Assembly: GCA_900551055.1 (NCBI GenBank)
Contig: URUK01000001.1
Span: 124,001 to 188,000 of the forward strand
Direction of reading: 5' to 3'
Origin: an uncultured Prevotella sp.
Lineage (GTDB): Bacteria > Bacteroidota > Bacteroidia > Bacteroidales > Bacteroidaceae
Length of the DNA: 64,000 bases
Part shown: positions 43,464 to 51,619 of the stretch, piece by piece
Layout: each line of letters starts with the position of its first letter
How positions within the stretch are numbered: position 1 is the stretch's first letter
Notes under the pieces: model-generated
What the model saw: the letters and a program-made list of their open reading frames with translations, nothing else
Database searches by the model: none
What the model was told of the DNA's origin: nothing
Program-made: the position numbers and the translations under genes

Positions 43464-44812
43464 AACTCAAGACGTTCAGGATAGGTGGTGTTCACCCGGA
43501 AGAGAACAAGCTGTCGTCAGAGGCGGCTACACAAATAGCCAAGCTTCCGCAGCAAGCAATATTCCCCCTTTCACAACATATTGGAGCGCCGGCCAAGCCG
43601 GTAGTAAAGAAAGGGGACAAGGTAAAAGTCGGAACGCTTTTGGCAGAGGCCGGAGGTTTTGTTTCAGCCCCGGTATATTCGTCAGTTTCAGGCACGGTGT
43701 TGAAAATTGACGAGGTAATAGACGCTACGGGCTACCGCAAGCCGGCGATAATAGTAAAGGTTGAGGGTGATGAATGGGAGGAAAGCATAGACCGTTCAGA
43801 CAAGCTTGAAACGCTTGCAGCTCATCCTGAACTTACACCCGAGGAAATTATAGAGCGTATTAAGAAAGCCGGGGTAACAGGAATGGGTGGTGCCGGCTTC
43901 CCGACGTTCATCAAATTGTGTCCTCCCCCGACGGCAAAGGCAGAATGTGTGATATTGAACGGTGTTGAGTGTGAGCCTTACATAACGTCTGACTACAGAC
44001 TGATGATGGAGCACGCGGACGAAATTCTTGTCGGTCTCGAACTGCTGATGAAGGCGGTGAAGGTAAACAAGGGCTACATCGGAATAGAGGAAAACAAGCC
44101 GATGGCGATATCGTTGTTCGAAGAGAAAACCTCAGGCAGGAGCGACATAGAGATAGTTCCGCTTAAGCAAAAATACCCTCAAGGCGGTGAGAAACAGCTT
44201 GTTGACGCTGTAATACGCCGCCAAGTGCCCGCTCCTCCGGCAATTCCAGTGAATGTTGGAGCTGTGGTGCAGAACGTGGGTACTGCCTTTGCAGTGTATC
44301 AGGCGGTAATGAAAAACAAGCCGCTGTTTGAACGTTATACGACCGTTACAGGCAAGAAACTTGAACGGCCAAGTAACTTCCTCGTGCGAATGGGTACTCC
44401 GATGATTGACCTTATCAACGAGTGCGGCGGCATGCCGGAAGGTGACAACAAGCTGCTGGCCGGAGGTCCGATGATGGGCAAAGCCCTTATGTCTGTTGAT
44501 GTGCCTATATGCAAGGGTACGAACAGTGTAACCATATTGAGCGGTGACGATGCAAAACGCAAGCCGGTGCAGCCTTGCATACGTTGTGCGAAATGTGTCA
44601 GCGTATGTCCGATGGGGCTCGAACCTTACCTTCTGGCCACTGCCAGTGCGCTGCATGACTGGGAAAAGGTTGAGGCTGCCGGAGTTACATCGTGCATTGA
44701 GTGTGGTTCATGCCAGTTTACATGTCCTGCACACAGGCCGATGCTTGATAACATAAGGCTTGGCAAGTCTACTGTTATGGGCATAATAAAGTCGCGTAAT
44801 GCGAAAAAATAA
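43460..44812 (+). CDS. rnfC: Rnf complex subunit RnfC
   Basis: 450-aa peripheral subunit binding NADH/FMN and iron-sulfur clusters. N-terminal SLBB/barrel segment (HIGAPAKPVVKKGDKVKVGT), flavin/NADH-domain motifs GMGGAGFPTFIKL (near residue 137) and NGVECEPYIT, then two 4Fe-4S sites (CIRCAKCVSVCP near 374, CIECGSCQFTCP near 413). It lacks the long repetitive C terminus of E. coli RsxC. Translationally coupled to rnfB. Confidence 0.96.
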   Translation: MKLKTFRIGGVHPEENKLSSEAATQIAKLPQQAIFPLSQHIGAPAKPVVKKGDKVKVGTLLAEAGGFVSAPVYSSVSGTVLKIDEVIDATGYRKPAIIVKVEGDEWEESIDRSDKLETLAAHPELTPEEIIERIKKAGVTGMGGAGFPTFIKLCPPPTAKAECVILNGVECEPYITSDYRLMMEHADEILVGLELLMKAVKVNKGYIGIEENKPMAISLFEEKTSGRSDIEIVPLKQKYPQGGEKQLVDAVIRRQVPAPPAIPVNVGAVVQNVGTAFAVYQAVMKNKPLFERYTTVTGKKLERPSNFLVRMGTPMIDLINECGGMPEGDNKLLAGGPMMGKALMSVDVPICKGTNSVTILSGDDAKRKPVQPCIRCAKCVSVCPMGLEPYLLATASALHDWEKVEAAGVTSCIECGSCQFTCPAHRPMLDNIRLGKSTVMGIIKSRNAKK

Positions 44813-44865
44813 CAAACTTCTTAATTAATGTTTTGCTGTAAGGCAGTATAAAATACAACTATAAA

Positions 44866-45876
44866 ATGAGCAAATTGATAGTTTCATTATCGCCGCACGC
44901 ACATGGTACGGACAGCGTGGAGCGTAATATGTACGGCGTTATAATAGCTTTGGTGCCTGCGTTGCTCGTGTCTTTCCTTTATTTCGGTTTAGGCTCGGTG
45001 GTCGTTTGTGCGTCAAGCGTGGCCGCGTGCGTGTTCTTTGAGTGGGCGATAACAAAATATTTGTTGAAAAGGCAGCCGACAATAATGGATGGCTCAGCTA
45101 TGTTGACGGGTCTGTTGCTTGGTTTCAATCTTCCTTCAAACTTGCCTGTTTGGATTGTGATAATAGGCGCTTTGGTGGCTATAGGCATAGGCAAGATGAC
45201 TTTCGGTGGGTTAGGTTGTAATCCGTTCAATCCGGCTTTGGTTGGCCGTTGCTTCCTTTTGGTTTCTTTCCCGGCGCAAATGACATCGTGGCCTGTGGCC
45301 GGACAGTTGACTTCTTATGTGGATGCACAGACAGAAGCGACGCCTTTAAGCATAATGAAGACGGCTATAACTACGGGGGATGCTTCCGTGTTAGACCAGC
45401 TTCCAAACTCATTGTCATTGCTGCTTGGAAATCCCGGAAACGCTTTCGGAGCAGGAACAATAGGCGAAGTGTGTGCGCTTGCCTTGCTGATAGGCTTGGC
45501 TTATATGCTTTGGAAGAAGATAATAACATGGCATATACCTGTAAGCATCTTTGCAACGGTATTCGTCTTTAGCGGACTTTTGCATATTGCAAATCCTGTT
45601 TATGCAAATCCTGTGGCAACGTTGTTAAGCGGCGGTCTGATGCTCGGTGCAATATTCATGGCTACAGACTATGTTACATCGCCTATGACGCATAAAGGGC
45701 AGCTTATTTACGGCGTTTCGATAGGTCTCCTTACTGTTGTTATAAGGAATTGGGGCTCTTATCCAGAAGGAATGTCATTCGCAATTCTCATAATGAACGC
45801 ACTGACACCGCTCATCAATACATATGTAAAACCTAAGCGTTTTGGCGAAATCGTAAAAAAGGAGGGTGGAAAATGA
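44866..45876 (+). CDS. rnfD: Rnf complex subunit RnfD
   Basis: 336-aa integral membrane subunit of the NqrB/RnfD family with about nine helices. Conserved blocks are DGSAMLTGLLLGFNLP near residue 80, GLGCNPFNPALVGRCFLL near 115, and LMLGAIFMATDYVTSP near 260. The family carries a covalently bound FMN; I cannot assign the exact Thr here. Overlaps rnfG by 4 nt. Confidence 0.95.
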   Translation: MSKLIVSLSPHAHGTDSVERNMYGVIIALVPALLVSFLYFGLGSVVVCASSVAACVFFEWAITKYLLKRQPTIMDGSAMLTGLLLGFNLPSNLPVWIVIIGALVAIGIGKMTFGGLGCNPFNPALVGRCFLLVSFPAQMTSWPVAGQLTSYVDAQTEATPLSIMKTAITTGDASVLDQLPNSLSLLLGNPGNAFGAGTIGEVCALALLIGLAYMLWKKIITWHIPVSIFATVFVFSGLLHIANPVYANPVATLLSGGLMLGAIFMATDYVTSPMTHKGQLIYGVSIGLLTVVIRNWGSYPEGMSFAILIMNALTPLINTYVKPKRFGEIVKKEGGK

Positions 45877-46490
45877 AAAAGTTGGAATCTACCATAACAA
45901 ACATGGTTATTGTGCTTGTAGGCGTAGCATTGGTGACGGGAAGCATATTGGCATATGTAAACCATGTGACTGAAGAACCGATAAAACTACAGGCTGAAAA
46001 AACTCTTGCTGACGGCATCAAGGCCGTCATGGGCGGTGTTGAGCTTACCGTTGCTAAGGAAGACACAGTGAAACAGACTGCCGCAGGGAAGGAACTGACG
46101 TTCATAATACATGAAGCTGTCGGCAAAGACAACAAACCTGTAGGTGCGGCAGTTGAGAGTACGACAGGCGGTTTCGGTGGGGATTTGAAGGTGCTGGTGG
46201 GTTTTGATGCTGACGGCAATATTCTCGGGTACACCATTTTGCAGCATTCCGAGACTCCGGGACTTGGTGCAAAGGCCGACAAATGGTTCCAAAAGGACGG
46301 CAAGGGGTGTATAATCGGAAAGAACCCGGCAACTGACGACCTTACTGTCAAGAAAGACAATGGCGACATTGACGCCATAACGGCCTCTACGATAACAAGC
46401 CGCGCTTTCCTACTTGCTGTCAACCAGGCATATCAAGCGTATAAGTCAATGCCTGTTGACGCACATACAGGCGCATCAGGCAAACATTGA
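45873..46490 (+). CDS. rnfG: Rnf complex subunit RnfG (FMN-binding)
   Basis: 205-aa single-pass membrane protein (helix 10-30) with a periplasmic FMN-binding domain. The flavinylation site is DAITASTITS near residue 170, a variant of the usual D-x-x-S/T-G-A-T: Gly and Ala are replaced by Ala and Ser, but the acceptor Thr is kept. The flavin transferase ApbE is needed for modification and is not in this window. GFGGDLKVLVGFD and HSETPGLGAKA are conserved. Confidence 0.95.
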   Translation: MKKLESTITNMVIVLVGVALVTGSILAYVNHVTEEPIKLQAEKTLADGIKAVMGGVELTVAKEDTVKQTAAGKELTFIIHEAVGKDNKPVGAAVESTTGGFGGDLKVLVGFDADGNILGYTILQHSETPGLGAKADKWFQKDGKGCIIGKNPATDDLTVKKDNGDIDAITASTITSRAFLLAVNQAYQAYKSMPVDAHTGASGKH

Positions 46491-46522
46491 TGAAAATCCG
46501 TTAAACTTTAACAGTAGAAGCA

Positions 46523-47107
46523 ATGAATTACATAAAGATATTGATTAACGGCATAGTCAAGGAAAATCCCACGTTCGTGCTGCTCCTTGGCATGTGTCCA
46601 ACGTTGGCTACAACCACATCGGCGATAAACGGACTGTCGATGGGTCTGGCTACGATGTTTGTGCTTATATGTTCCAATATTGTCATATCCCTGATAAAGA
46701 ACCTTACCCCGGATATGGTGCGCATACCTGTTTTCGTGGTTGTGATAGCATCATTCGTGACAATTCTGCAGATGCTCATGCAGGCGTATGTGCCTGCAAT
46801 ATATGCCACTCTCGGCCTTTACATACCACTGATTGTGGTAAACTGCATAATACTTGGTCGTGCGGAGGCGTTCGCCTGCAACCATGGTCCGGTGGAGAGT
46901 TTGTTCGACGGAGCCGGAATGGGACTTGGTTTCAGTGTCGCTTTGACGTTGCTCGGTGCTGTACGTGAGCTTCTCGGAGCAGGTTCTATATTCGGCATCA
47001 CGTTGTTACCGGAAACAAGCAATATGCTGCTCTTCATCTTACCTCCGGGTGCATTTATAAGTTTGGGGTATTTGATTGCAATAATTAACAGATTTAAGAA
47101 GGCTTAG
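46523..47107 (+). CDS. rnfE: Rnf complex subunit RnfE
   Basis: 194-aa six-helix membrane subunit of the RnfA/RnfE/NqrDE family. Start KILINGIVKENPTFVLLLGMCPTLATTTSA, central LYIPLIVVNCIILGRAEAFA and GAVRELLGAG are typical. RnfE and RnfA pair symmetrically to form the ion channel with a shared iron-sulfur centre from conserved Cys residues. 3 nt separate it from rnfA. Confidence 0.95.
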   Translation: MNYIKILINGIVKENPTFVLLLGMCPTLATTTSAINGLSMGLATMFVLICSNIVISLIKNLTPDMVRIPVFVVVIASFVTILQMLMQAYVPAIYATLGLYIPLIVVNCIILGRAEAFACNHGPVESLFDGAGMGLGFSVALTLLGAVRELLGAGSIFGITLLPETSNMLLFILPPGAFISLGYLIAIINRFKKA

Positions 47108-47110
47108 TTT

Positions 47111-47713
47111 ATGGAATACTTACTTATTTTCATTTCGGCGATATTTGTGAACAATATTGTATTGTCACAATTCTTGGGCATCTGCCCCTTCCTTGGAGTA
47201 TCGCAGAAAATATCGACATCGCTCGGTATGGGTGCGGCTGTAGCCTTTGTGCTGACGCTTTCTACCATCGTGACATATCTTGTTCAGATATACATCCTTA
47301 ACCCGATGGGGCTGCAATATTTGCAAACGATAGCTTTTATCCTCGTTATTGCGGCGCTTGTGCAGATGGTTGAGATAATATTGAAGAAGGTTTCACCGTC
47401 GCTTTACCAGGCGCTGGGCATTTACTTGCCGCTGATTACGACCAACTGCGCAGTGCTTGGCGTTGCGATATTAGTCATTCAAAAAGACTTTTCGCTTATA
47501 CAAAGCGTTGTTTATGCTTTTTCTACGGCTGTAGGATTTGCCGTGGCACTGGTTGTTTTCGCCGGAATACGGGAGCAATTGGCTATGGTGAGCGTGCCAA
47601 AGGGGATGCGTGGAATGTCCATAGTGCTTGTTACTGCCGGTCTTTTGAGCCTCGCTTTCATGGGCTTTTCCGGTGTTGACGGCGGTTTGAGAAAGCTTTT
47701 CGGACTTGAATGA
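47111..47713 (+). CDS. rnfA: Rnf complex subunit RnfA
   Basis: 200-aa six-helix partner of RnfE. FVNNIVLSQFLGICPFLGVS at the N terminus and IYLPLITTNCAVLGVAIL in the middle hold the conserved Cys residues thought to bind the intramembrane cluster. Last gene of the operon, followed by a strong terminator. With RnfBCDGE it couples ferredoxin oxidation by NAD+ to sodium or proton export. Confidence 0.96.
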   Translation: MEYLLIFISAIFVNNIVLSQFLGICPFLGVSQKISTSLGMGAAVAFVLTLSTIVTYLVQIYILNPMGLQYLQTIAFILVIAALVQMVEIILKKVSPSLYQALGIYLPLITTNCAVLGVAILVIQKDFSLIQSVVYAFSTAVGFAVALVVFAGIREQLAMVSVPKGMRGMSIVLVTAGLLSLAFMGFSGVDGGLRKLFGLE

Positions 47714-47739
47714 TAGTCTGATGAATTGTAAATAAGTCG

Positions 47740-47813
47740 AAGGCAAAGCTGTAGGCTGTGGCGAATGATATTTCAATCTGGGTCACTAAAGCCTACAGCT
47801 TTGCCTTTTTTGT
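47740..47813 (+). terminator. Terminator of the rnf operon
   Basis: Perfect 18-bp stem (47740-47757 / 47790-47807), then a T-run. Confidence 0.9.
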
Positions 47814-47894
47814 TGTCTTTATCAGCCATATTTTCGTCATACTGCGCACTTTTTTATCATTTATTTGGCGTTTTATCTTTTTTGTACATATATT

Positions 47895-47926
47895 TTTGAG
47901 CGAATGCTAAAATTTATATAGCTTTG
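47895..47926 (+). promoter_or_regulatory. Promoter of galE
   Basis: TTTG at 47895-47898, 20 nt, TAGCTTTG at 47919-47926. Confidence 0.72.
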
Positions 47927-47958
47927 CAATCAATACAAACATTCTTATCACAAGACTT

Positions 47959-49005
47959 ATGAAACAGACAATTTTGGTAACAGGCGGAACCGGGTTTATT
48001 GGTTCGCACACTGTTGTAGAGCTGCAACAGGCCGGCTACGATGTTGTAATAGTAGACAACCTTTCAAACTCAAGGGCAGACGTGGTTGACGGCATTGAGA
48101 AAATAACGGGCGTGCGTCCGGCGTTCGAGAATGTTGACTGCTGCGACTTTGCGGCAATGGATGCCGTGTTTGCAAAGTACAAAGAAGTGAAGGGAATAAT
48201 ACATTTCGCAGCGAGCAAGGCAGTTGGCGAGAGTGTGCAGAAACCTCTGCTTTATTATCGAAACAACATCACCAGCCTGCTTAACATGCTTGAACTGATG
48301 CCTAAACACGGGGTTAAGGGCATCATATTCTCGTCAAGTTGCACGGTGTACGGACAGCCTTCGCCTGAACATCTGCCAGTAACAGAGAATGCGCCCATAC
48401 AGAAAGCCTTAAGCCCTTACGGCAATACAAAGCAGATAAACGAAGAAATAATACAAGACTACATACACAGCGGCGCACCGATAAAGTCGGTTATTTTAAG
48501 ATACTTTAATCCTATCGGGGCGCATCCGACGGCTCTCATTGGCGAACTTCCAAACGGAGTGCCGATGAACCTCATCCCGTTTGTGACGCAGACGGCTATC
48601 GGAATACGCAAGCAGTTAAAGATATTCGGCAATGACTATAACACTCCTGATGGTACGTGCATCCGTGATTACATTTATGTTGTAGACTTGGCCAAGGCTC
48701 ATGTGAAGGCAATGGAGCGCGTGCTTGAGAACGAAGGTACTGACGCTGTAGAGATATTCAATATCGGTACGGGACGTGGTGTAAGTACTCTTGAGGTTGT
48801 CGAGGGTTTCGAAAAAGCTACAGGAGTAAAGGTTGACTGGGAGTATGCGCCGCGCCGCGAGGGTGACATTGAGAAAGTTTGGGCTGACCCGACCAAGGCT
48901 AACACAGTGTTGGGATGGAAAGCGGAGACAAGCCTTGAAGACACTTTGCGTTCGGCTTGGAAATGGCAGCTGAAGCTTGACGAGGAATCGAAGGGCGGAA
49001 AATAA
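47959..49005 (+). CDS. galE: UDP-glucose 4-epimerase
   Basis: NAD-dependent epimerase of the extended SDR family, cytoplasmic, 348 aa. TGGTGFIGSHT (residues 7-17) is the nucleotide loop, SSSCTVYG and YGNTK hold the Ser/Tyr/Lys catalytic triad, and RYFNPIGAHP is the conserved substrate loop. It interconverts UDP-glucose and UDP-galactose for surface polysaccharide and sugar use. Monocistronic, with its own promoter and terminator. Confidence 0.95.
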   Translation: MKQTILVTGGTGFIGSHTVVELQQAGYDVVIVDNLSNSRADVVDGIEKITGVRPAFENVDCCDFAAMDAVFAKYKEVKGIIHFAASKAVGESVQKPLLYYRNNITSLLNMLELMPKHGVKGIIFSSSCTVYGQPSPEHLPVTENAPIQKALSPYGNTKQINEEIIQDYIHSGAPIKSVILRYFNPIGAHPTALIGELPNGVPMNLIPFVTQTAIGIRKQLKIFGNDYNTPDGTCIRDYIYVVDLAKAHVKAMERVLENEGTDAVEIFNIGTGRGVSTLEVVEGFEKATGVKVDWEYAPRREGDIEKVWADPTKANTVLGWKAETSLEDTLRSAWKWQLKLDEESKGGK

Positions 49006-49034
49006 TGTTTGTGATATCGTTTATCACACTGTTG

Positions 49035-49070
49035 CAGGGAAAAGGCATTTTGCTTTTTCCCTGTTTCTTT
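49035..49070 (+). terminator. Terminator of galE
   Basis: CAGGGAAAAGGC pairs with GCTTTTTCCCTG (49052-49063), followed by TTTCTTT. Confidence 0.8.
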
Positions 49071-49112
49071 AAAGAAAAAGCATACGTTACGTATCGGCCT
49101 GATGCACAACGT

Positions 49113-49225
49113 GTTGCATTTTACGGCCTTTTGCTTTGTAAAATGCGGCATATTGCGTGGCAGAATACGGCCTTTTGGATGATGAAATACGGCTTATTAT
49201 AATTTGGCCGTGCGGCCTTTTGTTG
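49113..49225. repeat. 22-bp-periodic intergenic element, copy 8 (degenerate)
   Basis: In-phase starts at 49128 (CTTTTG), 49150 (ATATTG), 49172 (CTTTTG) and 49194 (TTATT), all 22 bp apart; then CTTTTG at 49217 (23). GGC precedes most of them. It lies between convergent galE and panD in a 370-nt gap; nothing else is seen there but hairpins. Confidence 0.7.
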
Positions 49226-49318
49226 TTGACGGTTGCTGATGCTTTGGTACGAAAGTGTTTGGTAGAATTGCGTCAATGGAGATGCACGCCAGGAAATGAC
49301 GGCTTCTGTTGGATGGAA

Positions 49319-49360
49319 ATCAAAGCGGCACGGCAATTTTTATTGCCGTGCCGCTTTGAT
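49319..49360 (-). terminator. Hairpin downstream of panD
   Basis: 19-bp perfect inverted repeat (ATCAAAGCGGCACGGCAAT with its complement at 49342-49360), 16 nt after the panD stop. The T-run is weak. Confidence 0.6.
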
Positions 49361-49375
49361 TGACTTATTGTTTCC

Positions 49376-49726
49376 TTAGCTTTTTACAATCTTGTTGTGT
49401 TCAGGGAACACCACCGTCGGTTTGTAAGTCTTGGCCTCTTCAAAATCCATCAGGGCGTATGCTATTATTATGACAGTGTCACCAACTTGGCACTTTCTTG
49501 CCGCAGCCCCGTTCAAGCAGATGCATCCGCTGCCACGCTCACCTTTGATAATGTATGTTTCAAAGCGTTCGCCATTGTTGTTGTTGACAATCTGGACTTT
49601 CTCTCCAGCTATGAGGCCGGCCGCGTCCATAAGGTCTTCGTCAATTGTGATGCTGCCCATATAGTTGAGGTTGGCTTCCGTAACCTGTACGCAGTGCAGC
49701 TTGCTTTTTAATACTTCTATCATCAT
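49376..49726 (-). CDS. panD: Aspartate 1-decarboxylase
   Basis: Makes beta-alanine for pantothenate; cytoplasmic, 116 aa. The self-cleavage site is MGSITIDE: Gly-Ser at residues 24-25, where the Ser becomes the pyruvoyl cofactor. NGAAARKCQVGDTVIIIAY is conserved. It follows panC after 7 nt, so the two genes for the branches joining at pantothenate form one operon. ATG 49723 is an equally possible start. Confidence 0.96.
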   Translation of the reverse strand: MMIEVLKSKLHCVQVTEANLNYMGSITIDEDLMDAAGLIAGEKVQIVNNNNGERFETYIIKGERGSGCICLNGAAARKCQVGDTVIIIAYALMDFEEAKTYKPTVVFPEHNKIVKS

Positions 49727-49733
49727 GGCTTTT

Positions 49734-50585
49734 TCAACTTTTGTATTTTATGTGGTCTATTAGCCTTACCGGCCTTGCTCCGCAGTAAACGGTTATGCAG
49801 CCAACAACATAGTTGGTGTCGTTCCAATTGCTTACAGGCTGCAGGCTGTTGCCGTCAACTATTTCGAAATATTCCACGTCAAGTCCTTTTACAGCGTTTA
49901 TTTGACTTACCACATGGTCATGTGTTTCTTTCACTGTATGTTCTTTTGCGAATTCTACGCTTTCCTTTAGGGCCTTAAATATGTTTGGGGCAATCTCTCT
50001 TTCATCGGCTGACAGCAAAGTGTTGCGTGATGAGCGTGCAAGACCGCCAGTGTCGCGTATGATTGGACATTCTACTATGTCTACTTTTAATCCTAACGAC
50101 CTGACCATGGCTTTTACCACTGCTATTTGCTGCCAGTCTTTCTCTCCGAAATAAGCCCTGTCCGGACGTACAATGTAGAAAAGGCGGCTTACAACCTGGC
50201 ATACTCCGTTGAAGTGTCCGGGACGATGTGCGCCTTCCATAACGGTCGATATAGGAGGAAATTCAAAGTGTCTGGTGTCGGGAGTGGGGTACATTTCCCC
50301 GACAGACGGTGCAAACACATAATCTGCGCCTACGCTTTCGAGCAGTTTGCAGTCGGCTTCAAGGTCGCGTGGATATGAACTTAAGTCTTTCGGGTCGTTG
50401 AATTGGGTCGGATTGACGAAAACTGAGACAACAGTGATGTCGTTTTCTTTTACGCTTTTTTTTACCAAGGATGCGTGCCCGTCGTGGAGTGCTCCCATAG
50501 TAGGGACAAGCCCTACGCTCCTGCCTTTTTTCCTGTCGTCGAACAAAGTGTTTTGAAGTTCGACTATCTTATGAAAAACCTGCAT
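49734..50585 (-). CDS. panC: Pantothenate synthetase (pantoate-beta-alanine ligase)
   Basis: ATP-dependent ligase joining pantoate and beta-alanine, 283 aa. VPTMGALHDGHASLV holds the HIGH-type ATP motif, NPTQFNDPKDL and RPDRAYFGEKDWQQ are intact, and RSSRN replaces KMSKS. The frame is open 13 codons further, but MQVFHKIVELQ at 50585 fits the family start. Divergent from the truncated starch synthase gene. Confidence 0.96.
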   Translation of the reverse strand: MQVFHKIVELQNTLFDDRKKGRSVGLVPTMGALHDGHASLVKKSVKENDITVVSVFVNPTQFNDPKDLSSYPRDLEADCKLLESVGADYVFAPSVGEMYPTPDTRHFEFPPISTVMEGAHRPGHFNGVCQVVSRLFYIVRPDRAYFGEKDWQQIAVVKAMVRSLGLKVDIVECPIIRDTGGLARSSRNTLLSADEREIAPNIFKALKESVEFAKEHTVKETHDHVVSQINAVKGLDVEYFEIVDGNSLQPVSNWNDTNYVVGCITVYCGARPVRLIDHIKYKS

Positions 50586-50715
50586 GATATATGATGTTTC
50601 AATGCTTGTTGAATTGGCGTGCAAAATAACAACAAATTTCTTAAATAAAGAAGAATAATAGGGAAAATATGTCGTTAAGAAAGCCCTTTTGCCTAATAAA
50701 CGAAAAAAAATACTC

Positions 50716-50742
50716 GTTTTACGAAGTTTTTTTATACCTTTG
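50716..50742 (+). promoter_or_regulatory. Promoter of the truncated starch synthase gene
   Basis: TACCTTTG at 50735-50742 with a TTT-rich -33 near 50716. Confidence 0.5.
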
Positions 50743-50762
50743 CAAGGATAAAAATAAACATC

Positions 50763-51575
50763 ATGGAGGCAAAGAAAGTATTATTCATAAATCAGGAAAT
50801 CACTCCGTATGTTCCGGAAAGTGAAATGTCGCATTTAGGCAGGGTATTGCCGCAGACAATACAGGAAAAAGGATACGAGATAAGGACTTTCATGCCTAAG
50901 TGGGGCAATATCAACGAGCGTAGGGGACAGTTGCATGAAGTGATACGCCTTTCAAGGATGATGCTTATCATTGATGAAACCGACCATCCTTTGATAATTA
51001 AGGTCGCGTCGATTCCATCCACGAGGATACAGGTATATTTTATTGACAATGAGGACTATTTCACAAAGCGCCTTATGGCTTTTGATGAAAACGGCAATGA
51101 ATATGACGACAATGGTGAAAGGGCGGTTTTCTTTGCCCGTGGTGTCCTTGAAACAGTTAAGAAGCTGCGTTGGACGCCGGACATAATACACTGCCAGGGG
51201 TGGATGTGTTCGGCTATACCTTTATATATAAAGACAGCTTACCATGACGAGCCTTCATTTGCCAATGTCAAGGTTGTAACTTCATTATTCTCGGAAGAGC
51301 TACATGGAGATCTTGGCGCCAATTTCAGGAACAGCATAGAGTTCAAGGATGTCAAGCCGGAGATACTTGACCGTTATGGTGAGAATTTCAGTTTCATTGA
51401 TTTTGAGAAGCTTGCCATTGATTATTCTGACGGAGTGGTGAATGCCGGTAGTAATGTAAATCAGGAACTGATAAGATATGCCGAAGAGAAAGGTCTTCCT
51501 GTTCTGGTTAATCCTGACGATGAGGCCTTATGCCAGGTGTACGAAGATTTTTATGACAGGGTATTGGAAAGGTAA
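50763..51575 (+). CDS. GT5-type starch synthase N-terminal domain, stand-alone
   Basis: 270-aa protein matching only the N-terminal half of GlgA/starch synthases (VLFINQEITPYVPESEMSHL, FFARGVLETVKKLRWTPDII, HCQGWMCSAIPLYIK). The KxGGL donor-binding motif is replaced by ESEMSHLG, and the C-terminal Rossmann domain with the catalytic Glu is absent, so it is unlikely to be a complete synthase. The frame is intact with a good promoter and codon use like its neighbours, arguing against a pseudogene. The next gene, DUF4270, starts 44 nt later. Function unknown; perhaps regulatory or glucan-binding. Confidence 0.85.
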   Translation: MEAKKVLFINQEITPYVPESEMSHLGRVLPQTIQEKGYEIRTFMPKWGNINERRGQLHEVIRLSRMMLIIDETDHPLIIKVASIPSTRIQVYFIDNEDYFTKRLMAFDENGNEYDDNGERAVFFARGVLETVKKLRWTPDIIHCQGWMCSAIPLYIKTAYHDEPSFANVKVVTSLFSEELHGDLGANFRNSIEFKDVKPEILDRYGENFSFIDFEKLAIDYSDGVVNAGSNVNQELIRYAEEKGLPVLVNPDDEALCQVYEDFYDRVLER

Positions 51576-51619
51576 AATAAGATAAAGGATAATTGTTATT
51601 GTTCATAAGATTAATCCAA

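Noticed and set aside
50763..51575. glgA pseudogene
   Set aside because: The frame is clean, has a promoter and normal codon use, and lacks any trace of the missing C-terminal half downstream.
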